Notes under the pieces: generated by a model
The model's input: only the letters and a program-made list of their open reading frames with translations
What the model was told of the DNA's origin: nothing
Database searches by the model: none
Program-made: the position numbers and the translations under genes
Assembly: GCA_006176705.1 (NCBI GenBank)
Contig: QRFJ01000782.1
Coordinates: 248,001-312,000, forward strand
DNA: 64,000 bases
Reading direction: 5' to 3'
Source of the DNA: Cocos nucifera
Taxonomy: Eukaryota > Streptophyta > Magnoliopsida > Arecales > Arecaceae
In this document: positions 49,357 to 60,402 of the stretch, in pieces
How the letters are laid out: every line of letters starts with the position of its first letter
Numbering within the stretch: the first letter of the stretch is position 1

Positions 49357-51998
49357 AATGGCACCTTAGACTAGATCATATAGCAAAAGATAGCGTTAAC
49401 AAATTAGAGAAAATCGGGCTATTGAGTCCATTAACTTTCAAGTCATATCCAATTTGTGAATCATGTCTTCATGGCAAAATGACTAAACTCCCTTTTATGG
49501 GACATGGGGAAAGGGCCACGGATTTACTTGCCCTAGTACATACTGATGTGTGCGGCCCATTTGATATGCCGACTAAAGGCAATTTTATCTACTTCATAAT
49601 CTTCATCGATGATTTATCTTAGTATGGATATGTGTATCTTATGAGACATAAGTCTAAAGCCTTTGAAAAGTTTAAAGAATTCAGACATAAAGTAGAAAAG
49701 CAAACTGAAAAATTCACTAAGATTCTTCGATCAGATCGAGGAGGTGAATACCTTAGTCGGGAATTCCTGCACTATCTCAAGCAGAATTGCATAGTCTCTC
49801 AATGGACTCCACCTGGAATACCTCAACTCAATGAGATTTCAGAATGGAGGAATCGGATCCTATTAGATATGGTTCGATCCATGATGAGCTTCACAGACTT
49901 TCTTGATTTTCTTTAAGAACATAGTTTGTTAACTGCTACATATTTACTGAATAGGATTCCTTCTAAAACTGTTTCTACCACACCGTATGAGACATGGCAT
50001 AATAAGAAATCAAGTTTGAGTCATCTCAGAATTTTGGGTTGTTCGGCTCATGTCGAAAGACAATAAGCGGATAAGTTAGACTATAGGTCCTTTAGTCTCG
50101 ATTCATAGGATATCCTAAAGAGTCATTAGGATATTATTTCTATATTTCAGAAGATCACAATATAATTGTGAGTTGACATGCCATCTTTCTTGAAAAATAG
50201 TTTATTCATGATGGCGGCATTAGAAAGCAGATCAAGCTAGAGGAGAAAGTCTTCCAAGAGCAAAGAGCTAAGGACCCTTTGGAACCAAATCAGGTTGAGC
50301 CAATACAATCACTACCTCCTCCACCTCGAAGATCGGAAAGGGTTTCCCATCCTCTTAAGAGGTACTTGGATACTATTTCAGAGAAAATAGGGAAAATATT
50401 CCTCGTAGGTAATAGAGTTTATGTTGATGATCCCAAAACCTATAACAAGGTGATATCAGATATCGACTCTGAGAAATGGTTAGAGGCAATAAAGTCAGAA
50501 ATTGACTCGATGCACTCAAACCAAGTTTGGACCTTGGTAGATCCATCAGAAGGTATAGTACCTACTAGGTGTAAATGGATCTACAAGAGAAAGATTGGTG
50601 CAGATGGAAATGTTGAGACATTCAAAGCAAGATTAGTGGTAAAAGATTATAGTCAGCACGAAGGCATTGACTATCAGGATACCTTTTTGCCAGTAGCCAT
50701 GCTTAAATCCATTCATATATTACTTACTATTGCAGCCTATTTCAATTATAAAATATGGCATATGGATGTGAAAATGGCATTCTTAAATGAATATCTTGAG
50801 AAAGATACCTATATGGAATAGTTGCTGGATTTCACATCTAGTGATACTGATCACAAAGTATGCAAGCTGCAAAGGTCCATATATAAACTTAAGCAAGCAT
50901 CTCGGAGCTAGAATACTTATTTTAATAATGTGATCAAATTGTTTGATTTCATCAAGAATGAGGAGGAACCATATATTTTCAGAAAGATCAGTGGGAGCGC
51001 TATTGTCTTTCTCATACTATACATGGATGATATCCTCCTTATTGGGAATGATATTTCCATATTGACCATAGTTAAAATATGGTTATCTAAAGAATTCTCC
51101 ATGAAAAACCTAGGAGAAGCATCCTTCATTCTTGGAATCAAAGTCTATAGAGATAGATCGAATAGGTTGCTAGGTCTTTCATAGAAGATGTACATAGAGA
51201 AAGTGCTAAAGAGATTTAGCATGAAAAATTCTAAGAGGAGATTGGTACCCTTCAGATATGGCATTCATCTCACCAAGAAAATGTGTCCCAACATACCAGA
51301 GGAGATTGAACGCATGAGCAAGATCCCTTATGCTTCTGCAATAGGGAGTCTCATGTATGCCATGTTATGTACATGACCTGATATAGCCATGCTGTGAGTG
51401 TCACAAGTAGATATCAGTCAAATCCAGGAGAAGAACACTGAACTTCTGTGAAATGTATCCTTAAGTACTTAAGAAGAACTAAGGATATGTTTTAGGTTTT
51501 TGGTAATAGAGAACTCAAAGTCCAAGGGTATGTAGACTCGGATTTTATGTCCGATATAGATGATCGAAAGTCGACATCTAGGAATCTGTTTATGCATAAT
51601 GGTGGTGCTGTCAGTTGGAAGAGTTCCAAATAGACAGCAATAGCAGATTTCACCATGGAAGCAGAATACATCACTGCGTTAGAAGCTACGAATGAGGCAT
51701 TTTGGTATAAGAAGTTCATCGTAGAGATTAGAGTGACGCCATTAGATGCCATTTCTCTATACTGCGATAATAATGACACCATAGCCCTTGCTAAGGAGCT
51801 GAGGTCTCACTAGAAATCCAAACACATCAAGCGACGATACCACCTCATCCATGATTACCTCGAGAAAGGATACGTCGAGGTCAAGAGAGTCGACTCCATA
51901 GATAATGCGGCAGATCCACTTACAAAGCCATTGGGCCAGTAGAAGTCGAAACCAATCTTGAAAAGATGAGACTTAGATTTGTAGCCAATTGGCTTTAG
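49357..51998 (+). pseudogene. Cop-H pol (integrase, reverse transcriptase, RNase H), gag and protease deleted
   Basis: The leader is fused at TGGCA to LRLDHIAKDSVNKLEK, the GAG-pre-integrase start. Then come CESCLHGKMTKLPFMGHGER, VHTDVCGPFDMP, RSDRGGEYLSREF, VWTLVDPSEGIVPTRCKWIY, MDVKMAFLNEYLEKDTYME, LYMDDILLIGND (YVDD as YMDD, still with both aspartates), LGEASFILGIKVYRDRSNR, and a broken RNase H ending in VANWL with TAG at 51996-51998. In-frame stops include TAG at 50198, 50819, 51182, 51811 and 51940, each in place of a Gln codon in the expected protein. There is no protein start. Compared with Cop-E about 2.04 kb is missing. Confidence 0.92.
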
Positions 51999-52012
51999 AT
52001 CAAGTGGGAGTT

Positions 52013-53417
52013 TTTTAAATATGTGTGCCCTTGAAGCCAAAATTGGCTGACATTTGTTATACACTTCTAAGGGCAAAATTATAATTTTGACTATAAATAA
52101 TAAAATGAGTTATTTTCTATCATAATATATATTTAGTGTCTGCGATACATCCCTTGAGTTAATAGCAATGATAGTTCTTATTTTCAAGAGTTGAAAATTT
52201 AAGATATGAATTTTCATTATTAACTCATAAAATACTTCTAACCGTAGGATCATCATGAGGATGGTGATTGATCCAAAAGATTGGTGTACAATCATTTCTT
52301 TATAGTAGATGAGTCTTGAGTCTACAGTATAGAGATAGCAGAGCAAGAGTATAGATACTCGTTAGAGAATGAGGGCACTGAGCATGACCACCTCGAGCAG
52401 TCATTAGGAAGTCTACCTTCTCATCGATGACTGGCTCGAAGCTGCAGTTCTGTGTCTGATTCTTTAGCCTGAGGTGCATCGGCAGTTCACCTTGAGAGTG
52501 CTATAGTTTGACTACACCATGACTCAATCTCCTAGCCATTCAGAATCCTTGAGGTGTATGTTGGCTATAACATGTTCATTGTAGGAATTGGATTGCACCA
52601 ATAGAGAATCTATGTACCTCGGTAGATGAAGAGTAGCCCTATGATGATCATAAGAATGAAGTCCATAAGTCCATGGCTATGGCAGAGTGAAATAAAAGAA
52701 AGAGTTTCTATTAAGGTTTTCACATTGGACTTGAATCGAATGATTAATCATATGATGGATATTAGGGTTTGATGAGATTATCTTAACCCCAATCCAGTCG
52801 AGGCTCAAGATAGAAGAACTTAATCACACAGGTAACTGCATCAAGAGGTTCATTTCTAGTTCTGATGGATTCCCACCATATGCTGCCATGTATCACTGGT
52901 GGATTTTGAGAGCAATTAAAATAATTTAGATGATCAATCATACTAGTTGTCTGAATCAAAAAAGTTTTGATCCATCGGAAGGTGTTTCGATGACGTCGAT
53001 GATAGAAATCGTGACATATTTCATTACCATATGGAACTGAGTCTAACTGGATCATACAAACAAGGGTTTCAATCTAGATATCATCAATTGGACTAACCCA
53101 ATTCAATTGATTTGAATTAGATTCAATTAGGTTTAAGAAAATTATGCTAGCACACGATTGAGCCTAATGTTCTCCTTTAATTATCATTAAAGTTTATCTC
53201 GACTGAGCCAAATATGTCTGGGCTCACTCAGGTACCTTTACTTGGTCTAGCTAGAGCTTATCCAGATTAGAAAAGGATTGTCTTAATTTATGAGATGAAT
53301 TTGAGACAATACCTGCCATTTTCCATCAGCTGCTAAATTCTATTTTGAACATTTGGTCAAACATTGATCTTTAACACTTAGACATCTGCCCATGTATCAA
53401 GCCATCATAGGAGAGAG
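52013..53417 (+). repeat. Cop-H 3' LTR, first 1.4 kb
   Basis: Aligned with 45908-47311. Its first bases are TTTTAAATATGTG in place of TGTTAGATATATG. It ends in GAGAG at 53413-53417, abutting Cop-I. The remaining part of this LTR is at 23627-22743 on the opposite strand. Confidence 0.9.
53413..53417. repeat. Target duplication of Cop-I/C, left copy (GAGAG)
   Basis: It directly precedes the inverted LTR end TGAAAGAAAATCC. The partner is 23623-23627 (CTCTC). Confidence 0.85.
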
Positions 53418-54509
53418 TGAAAGAAAATCCTGATTTCCCGGACCAGGTTCGTTCAGATCGGATCGGATCAAGAGATATATTTCAAAAATTTTTCTCTTTG
53501 ATCCTAATCAGATTTGGAATATCTTAAATCTGATTATTATCATTTTAGAAATTAAAATAAAATTAGATAAATTAAATCAAATTTAATTTATCTTGATGTG
53601 GGTAATCCTATTACCCGTTGATGATCCTGTATGCAGCGGAAGGTTCTGGATCTAGCCATGCAAGTGCCTGGCCTCTACCAGTATCCACTCAGGCTAGATC
53701 TGGAGATCCTCTTCTTCTCTATCACGTCTCCAAAAATTAGATCTGGATCTGATCTGGAGGATCTTCAAAACTCCTTTTGAAGATCAGCAGTCATCCTATG
53801 CAGCAGTGCAGCCTTCTAGCTTTCAGTCGCCTTTCTTTGATCTAGATCGCACCAATCAAGAACCAAAACTCTTTTAGACGTGGAGAGGAGAGGGAGAAGA
53901 TGCTTTGGCGAGGAGGAGGAGAGGAGAAAAGGCCTTGGGGCATGAAGAATTGTGATGCCTTTCAATCACTTTAAAAAAATTACTCCTTGAGTTGGGTGCA
54001 GGGTCTTATTTATAGACTAACTATGATCCAACTCCTCTTCTTCCCAAACAATCACAACTCTTTATGAAATTAGATCTAAATTTGATTGGTAGGAATAGAG
54101 TCCCCTGGATTCCTCCTTAGAGGGTGCCTAAGATCAGTCAAAGTTGGTTCTTAGGAGAACTCTAATTAGAATCCAAAAAGGAGATGGAGTCCCTATCCAA
54201 TAGGAACTCCTAGGCGCCTCCAACTTGGGCACACACCAAGGGTGGCGTGCGCCCTCTTCCTTGCCAGGTTCTGATAGAGGGACAGGCTCCCACCAGCTCT
54301 CCAATAGGAGGATGACATGTGGACAAAAGTCAAAGTATCAATGGTCAACATTTGGCCAGTCAAAGGTAGACTTTTGACCAAAGTCAAAGAACAAGAAATG
54401 GCAGGTGACCAAAAATGGCGGGTAATGTCTTACAAAATAAGACAACCTTTTTTGACTTGGACAACCTCCAGTCAGACCATATGAAATTGAGGGCTCAGAT
54501 AGGGCTCCA
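53418..54509 (-). repeat. Cop-I: 3' LTR portion of the Cop-I/C element, split by Cop-J
   Basis: On the minus strand it is the last 1.09 kb of a copia LTR, ending TTTTCTTTCA. It shares with Cop-C private features: CTTTTGTCCACATG, the CAAGGAGTAA...AAAGGCATCACAATTC segment after the TATA, and TACAGGATCATCAACGGG. The TATA is at about 54007-54015 and the W-box array at 54321-54390, both inverted. There is no primer site at 53417, so this is an outer (3') LTR end. Confidence 0.88.
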
Positions 54510-55833
54510 TGTTAGATATATGTGCCCTAGAAGCCAGAATTGGCTGACACTTGTAATACACTTCTAGGGGCAAAATTATAATTTTGACTATAATTAATAA
54601 AATGGGTTATTTTCTATCACACCTGTGTATTTAGTGTCTGTGATACATCCTTTGAGTTAATGGTAATGATAATTCATATTTTCAAGAGTTGAAAATTTAA
54701 GACATGAATAATCATTATTAACTCATAAACAGCTCCCGACCATAGGATCATCACGAGGATGGTGATTGATCCGGAAGGTTGGTGTACGATCGCTTCTCTT
54801 TAGTAGATGAGTCTTGAGTCTACGGTGTGGAGACACCGGAGCGAGAGTACAGGTACTCGTTAGAGAACGAGGGCACTGAGCGTGACCACCTCGAGTAGTC
54901 ATTAGGAAGTCTACCTTCTCGTCAATGACTGACTCGATGCTGCAGTAGTGTGTCTGGTTCTTTGACCTGAGATGCATCGGCAGTTCACCTTGAGGGTGTT
55001 ATAGTTTGACTACACCATTACTCGGTCTCCTAGCCATATGGAACCCTGAGGTGTATGTTGGCTATAGCATGTTCATTGTAGGAACTGGATTGCATCAAGA
55101 TGGGAATCTATCTACCTCGGTGGTAGAGGAGCAGCCCTATGATAATCATGAGAATCAAGTCCTGAAGCCCATGGCCATGGCAGAGTGAAATAATAGAAAG
55201 AGTTTCTATTTAGATTTTCACATTGGACTCGAATCGAATGATTACATCATATGACAGAGACTAGGGTTTGACGAGTTTACCTTAACCCTAATCTGATCGG
55301 GGCTCAAGATAGAAGAACTTAATCACACAGGTAGCTGCACCAAGAGGTTCGCATTCAGCTCTGATGGGTTGCCACCATATACTGCTAGGTGTCACTGGTG
55401 GATTTTGGGAGCAATTAGAATGATTTAGATGATCGATCATTCTAGCTGTTCGAATCAGAAGAGTTCTGATCCATCGAAAGGAGTTTCGATGATGTCGATG
55501 ATAGAGATCATGACATATCCCATTACCATACAGAACTGAACCTAACTGGGTCACACAAACAAGGGTTTGAATCTGGTGATCATCAATTGAACTGATCTAG
55601 TTCAATTGATCTGAATGAGATTCAATTAGGTTCAAGGAAATCGTGCTAGCACTCGATTGAACCTAACGTTCTTCTTTTACTATCATAAATAAGTTGTCCT
55701 GACTGAGCCAAAGGAGTTTGTGCTCAATCAGAGGCCTTCATATGGTCTGACTGGAGGTTGTCCAAGTCAGAAAAGGTTGTCTTATTTGTAAGACATTACC
55801 TGCCATTTTTGGTCACCTGCCATTTCTTGTTCT

Positions 55834-55900
55834 TTGACTTTGGTCAAAAGTCTACCTTTGACTGGTCAAACGTTGACCATTGACACTTTGACTTTTGACC
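55834..55900 (+). promoter_or_regulatory. W-box array in the Cop-J LTR
   Basis: Within 67 bp there are seven strict W-boxes (TTGACC/T, five forward and two reverse) plus one TTGACA. They lie about 310 bp upstream of the TATA. Such a cluster would suit WRKY-dependent, stress- or defence-linked transcription; this role is inferred. Confidence 0.65.
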
Positions 55901-56209
55901 ACATGTCATGCACCTATTGGAGAGCTGGTGGGGGCCTGTCCCCCTGCCAGAACCTGGCAAGGAGAAGGGCGCACGCCACCCTAGGGTGGCGTGAGCCCAA
56001 GTTGGAGGCGCCTAGGAGTCCTTGTTGGACAAGGACTCCATCTCCTTTTTGGATTCCAATTAGAGTTCTTCTAAGAACCAACTTTGACTGGTCTTAGGCA
56101 CCCTCTAAGGAGGAATCCAGGGGTCTCTATTCCCACCAATCAGATTTAGATCTGATTTCACAAAGGGTTGTGATTGGTTGGGAGGAAGAGGAGTTGGATC
56201 ACGCTTAGT

Positions 56210-56218
56210 CTATAAATA
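56210..56218 (+). promoter_or_regulatory. TATA box of the Cop-J LTR
   Basis: CTATAAATA within GTCTATAAATAAGACCCTGC, conserved in Cop-C, E and I. Confidence 0.7.
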
Positions 56219-56798
56219 AGACCCTGCGCCCAACTCAGATTCTAATGCAATTCAATTGAGAAACCCCACGCCCCAAGGCTGCCTCTCCCCTCCTTCTCCA
56301 TGCCATAGCTTCTTCTCCCCTTGCTCTCCACGTCCAAAAGGTGTTTTGGACTTTGGTTGGTGCGATTCAGATCAAGGAAAGGCGATCAAAAGCAAGAAGG
56401 CTGCGCTGCTGCAAAAGGACGACTGCAGATCTTCAAAAGAGTTTTGAAGATCCTCCAGATCAGATCCAGATCTGATTTTTGGAGGTGTGATAGAGAAGAA
56501 GAGGATCTCCAGATCCAACCCGAGTGGATACCGGTAGAGGCCAGGCGCTTGCGTGGCTAAGATCCAGAACCTTCCGCTGCAATCAGGATCATCTACAGGG
56601 TAATAGGATTACCCAAATCAGGTAAATTAAATTTGATTTAATTTATCTTATTTTATTTTATTTATTAAAATAATAAGAATCAGATCTGAAACATATCAAG
56701 ATCTGATTGGGATCAAGAGAAAAATTTTTGAAATATATCTCTTGATCTGATCAGATCTGGAACGAACCTGGACCGGGAAATCAGGATTTCCCTTCAAC

Positions 56799-56811
56799 TG
56801 GTATCAGAGCC
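56799..56811 (+). promoter_or_regulatory. Cop-J primer-binding site
   Basis: Perfect TGGTATCAGAGCC, two bases after the LTR end. Confidence 0.95.
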
Positions 56812-58690
56812 ATGGTTCTAAATTGTTTAGATCTGATTTTAATTTTATTTTAATTAGAAAATAAAGTGATTTCAGATGTCACATGAGATGTGATCAGATC
56901 TGAAATCAGAAAAAATTAAAATTAAATGATTTGGATCTAAGAACATGAAGATATGCATGACTAGTTCTAGAATAGAATAGTTCTATAGAATAGTTTTGCA
57001 TGTCTTTGATTTAATCTGATTAAATCATATTTTAGATCTTCTTATTTACTATTTTCTTGATATTATAAGTGTTATAATAACATCTGATAAACAGCAAATA
57101 AAAATTATTTAATTTTAAATATCATATGAGATATGATTGATGCATGTCTAGACTAGTTGTAGAATAGTTCTACATAATTGTCTAGATTAGAATTTATTTT
57201 GATTAGATCAATTTAAATCTAATTTTTTAGATTATTATGAGATAATTTAGATCTGAAAACATGCATGATTATGATACATGAGATGTATGCAAAATATGCC
57301 TTGATTAGATCTAAATTTGTATATGAGATATATGATATAGATCTATAACTGTTTTGTAGATTTACATGTTCCTGATTAAGGCGTTCCTCTTGGCCGTCCG
57401 GTCATAAGAACGAAGAAGGGTTTAAAGGCCCTCTCTTCCCATTCGATGGGGTGTTCTTATGACGTGTAGGGGTGCTGCGTGTTCGTCCTTAATCAGAAAC
57501 CCAAAACTTACTTTCTGCAAAACCCTAGATCCTGAAACCCTAGGATTTATTGTGCATATTTTGTTTATGAACCCAACTTAATTAAGAATTAAGTTTATGG
57601 AATATTAATTAGGTCTAAAATTGAGAATTTCAGATCTAAGACATATTCATAATACTGGGTTCGGGCTTGGGTAGCTCAATTAGGTCTAAGCGGTTGATCA
57701 AACCGAATCAAGAGTTGGTTAGATGGGATCAACAATGCTTAAATTGACCAGCCTAATAGGATTAAGTCTGGGTCAAGATCGAGTCACGATCAAGCAAGAC
57801 CTAATTAGGCTCAGAGGTTAGAGTCTGGATTGTAGGCTAACCCAATTGGTTCTGACTCAACAATTTGGTGTCTAAGGTAAGTTTGGCACATAGACGACCG
57901 ACTGGTTTTTAATTGGAAGCTACTCGACCTGAATGCGTTCTTGTGCGAGTTAACGGCATATTCCTTCCACCGGCCATATCTGTTGACTGTTGACAGTTCT
58001 GATCTGAGGTGGTCAATAATCCGAGCTGACCCATGCCACTAGGTTAGTCATAATTGTTATGACTAAGCCAAGTCTAGTTTAATGAGACCTGAATCAATTC
58101 TCCCTAAGAAAAGATTAAGTCCGAGGTCTTCCACCATTCCATTGTACCCGGGGTTGATTGTTCTCGGCTGGATACAGTGGCTCATTGTTCTCGGCTGGAT
58201 ACAGTGGCTCAGTTGCACCGGGATTAGGCATTGGATGCTATGGGCTGGAGGCATTGGAGTATGGGCTGGAGGATGAGTTGGGCTCAATATTTCGGATACG
58301 GTGAGAGACCCAATTAGGAACCCAGTCTATGCAAATGGTGGGTCTGACTTAACTAAGGAGTGGATCAATATTCCGGATACGGTGAGATTCATGAATTAGA
58401 GACCAAGTTTGGGTGCACCATGATTAGAGAATCATTGAACAAGAGTTGTTCACTCATTGGCTAACCCATCACCAATAACTGTTAGGTGAGGTGATGAGTC
58501 AGTTGGTGAGACCGCACCACCCACTAGAAATCATCAATCGCGGAGATTTTCATTTTCGCATCTCTACAGAGGGAGTGTAGGGATCCGAGAAAATAGTGGG
58601 AGCTAATTTGTTTAAAAATAAAATCCCTAAACAAATTGGTCAAGTCAAAATTACAGTATCTAACTAGAATCTTTGACTCTCTACAGGAAA
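56812..58690 (+). other. Cop-J leader
   Basis: Non-coding, nearly identical to Cop-E up to about 57960. After that it contains short duplications and small losses (see findings), such as TGTTGACTGTTGACAG at 57981 and a 27-bp tandem copy at about 58157-58211. Confidence 0.85.
57372..57496 (+). other. Conserved nested inverted repeat in the Cop-J leader (candidate RNA structure)
   Basis: Outer arms CTGATTAAGG (57372-57381) and CCTTAATCAG (57487-57496) are perfect complements over 10 bp. Inner arms GTCATAAGAAC (57401-57411) and GTTCTTATGAC (57453-57463) are perfect over 11 bp. The same layout is at 35691-35805 (Cop-E) and 26338-26470 (Cop-C) and in decayed form in Cop-A, D and H. Packaging, dimerisation or translation control is possible but unproven. 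Confidence 0.55.
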
Positions 58691-60402
58691 ATGTCTGCGT
58701 CCAACCCACTGGCACGTATCCTAGACACACATAGACTGACTGGACCCAATTATAAAGATTGGCCCAATTATAAAGATTGGCTCAGGAACTACAAAATTAT
58801 TTTGTTTTGGGTTCAGAGAAGTTAACACATGTTTTGGACCAGGACCCTCCCACCTTACCAGCTCGTCCATCCACTGAACAGAGAGCGTCTCTGGAAAAAT
58901 GGATTGACGAAGACAATAAGGCCAGATACTACATACATGTTGGGCTCGATGTCTGATGAGCTCCAGCGCCAACATGAAGATATCGGGACTGCTCGCCAAA
59001 TGTTGGCTCACCTGCAGGAGATGTTTGGTGAACAGAGTCGCGCAGCCAAATATCAAGTCACAAAATGACTTTTTAAGGCTAAGATGCGTGATGGGCAGTC
59101 AGTCAGTCCAAGATCACTGTCTGACAATGATCAAGGACATGGAAGAGCTTGAGAAGCTCGGTGTGAAGCTCGGTGTGAAGTTGGACTTGCATAAACTTCA
59201 AAATTCCTTGATTCTGCAGAATGATATCTATGTTCTCTGCAATCCTTGACTGATGCATATGGAAAGCAAAATTCATCATGAATTACCACATGCAAAAGGT
59301 GGAAGGATCAAAGAAGAAGAAGGCAGAATTCAAGAATTCCTTGGCCGAGTTGATGAATATGCTGGTTACCGCCATTGAGCTTTCTATGAAAGGTTCTAAA
59401 GGCTCAGTTCTTGCTATGGAACGGACTTCTTCCAAAAGAAAGTCTTATGGAAAGAAAAAGAAGTCTGTGAAAAAGCAAAAGGTGGAAGGATCAAAGAAGA
59501 AGAAGAAGAAGAAGAAATCGATGTCATGCAACAGCGACCATCGTGGCCATTGGAAGCGGAACTGCCCTACTTACCTGGCCACCCTAAAGAACAAGAAGGA
59601 AGGTCCTTCTGGAGGTATGCTCGTTATTGAGTCTAACCTTACGGTTTCTTCTGCATCCAGTTGGGTGCTTGACTCTGGTTCTAGTGCTCTATGCATGTGC
59701 ACTTCTATGCAGGGTCTTGAGGATAGCAGGAGGCTGAGGGATGGAGACATGATCCTACGCGTCGGTAATGGAGCAAGAGTAATGGAGCAAGAGTTGCAGT
59801 AGCCGTGCCGTGGGAACATACCCTCTTCGATTACCATCTGGTTTAGACTTAGTTTTAAAAGACTGTTATTATGTGCCTGCAGCTAGCAGGAATTTGATTT
59901 CTGTTTCATGCTTAGCACAAGAAGGTTATGTGATCACCTTCTTTAAGGACCATTGTAACATTCTTTATGAAAGAAATAAAATTGCAAATGGTTTCCTTGT
60001 TAATGGTCTTTATCAGTTGCATATTGATGTACCTATTTTAACTATCGAGCAAAACGTGAATGAATAGCCAAACGACCTAGATATCTATGGCAAACCTGAG
60101 ATTAGGTCATATAGCAGAAGATAGGATTAACAAATTGGAGAAAAATGGGCTATTGAGTCCATTGACTTTTGATAGGATTAACAAATTGGATCCAACTTGT
60201 GAATCTTGTCTTCAAGGCATTGAAATGACTAAACTCCCTTTTGAGTTGGACATGGGGAGAGGGCCACAGATTGTGAATCCTTGCCCTAAGGCAAAATGAC
60301 TAAACTGATGTGTGCGGCCCATTTTGTTGGACATGGGGAGAGGGCCACAGATCTCCTTGCCCTAGTACATACTGATGTGTGCGGCCCATAGGCCGGCTAG
60401 AG
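58691..60402 (+). pseudogene. Cop-J gag, protease and GAG-pre-integrase, scrambled
   Basis: ATG 58691 begins MSASNPLARILDTHRLTGPN. An 18-bp tandem copy repeats PNYKDW, and the frame then ends. Recognisable later parts are EELEKLGVKL, the lysine-rich gag tail, a damaged knuckle (CNSDHRGHWKRNC, with the first Cys pair lost), the protease motif WVLDSGSSA, and LRLGHIAEDRINKLEK. Compared with Cop-E the order is disturbed by many short copies of nearby sequence, so no functional Gag can be made. The flanking regions are clean. Confidence 0.88.

Larger units (their letters stand above)
45908..53417 (+). mobile_element. Cop-H: Ty1/copia retrotransposon lacking gag, 3' LTR interrupted
   Basis: 5' LTR, primer site, truncated leader, pol without gag and protease, polypurine tract (CAAGTGGGAGTT at 52001-52012) and the first 1.4 kb of its 3' LTR, which stops at 53417 where Cop-I starts. 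The element sits in the Gyp-3 leader. Its sequence is clearly older than Cop-J. Confidence 0.92.
54510..56796 (+). repeat. Cop-J 5' LTR (2287 bp)
   Basis: TGTTAGATATATGTGCCC to CCCTTCA. It contains the W-box array, the TATA and a post-TATA segment (CAGATTCTAATGCAATTCAA) shared with the Cop-E 5' LTR. Confidence 0.95.
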
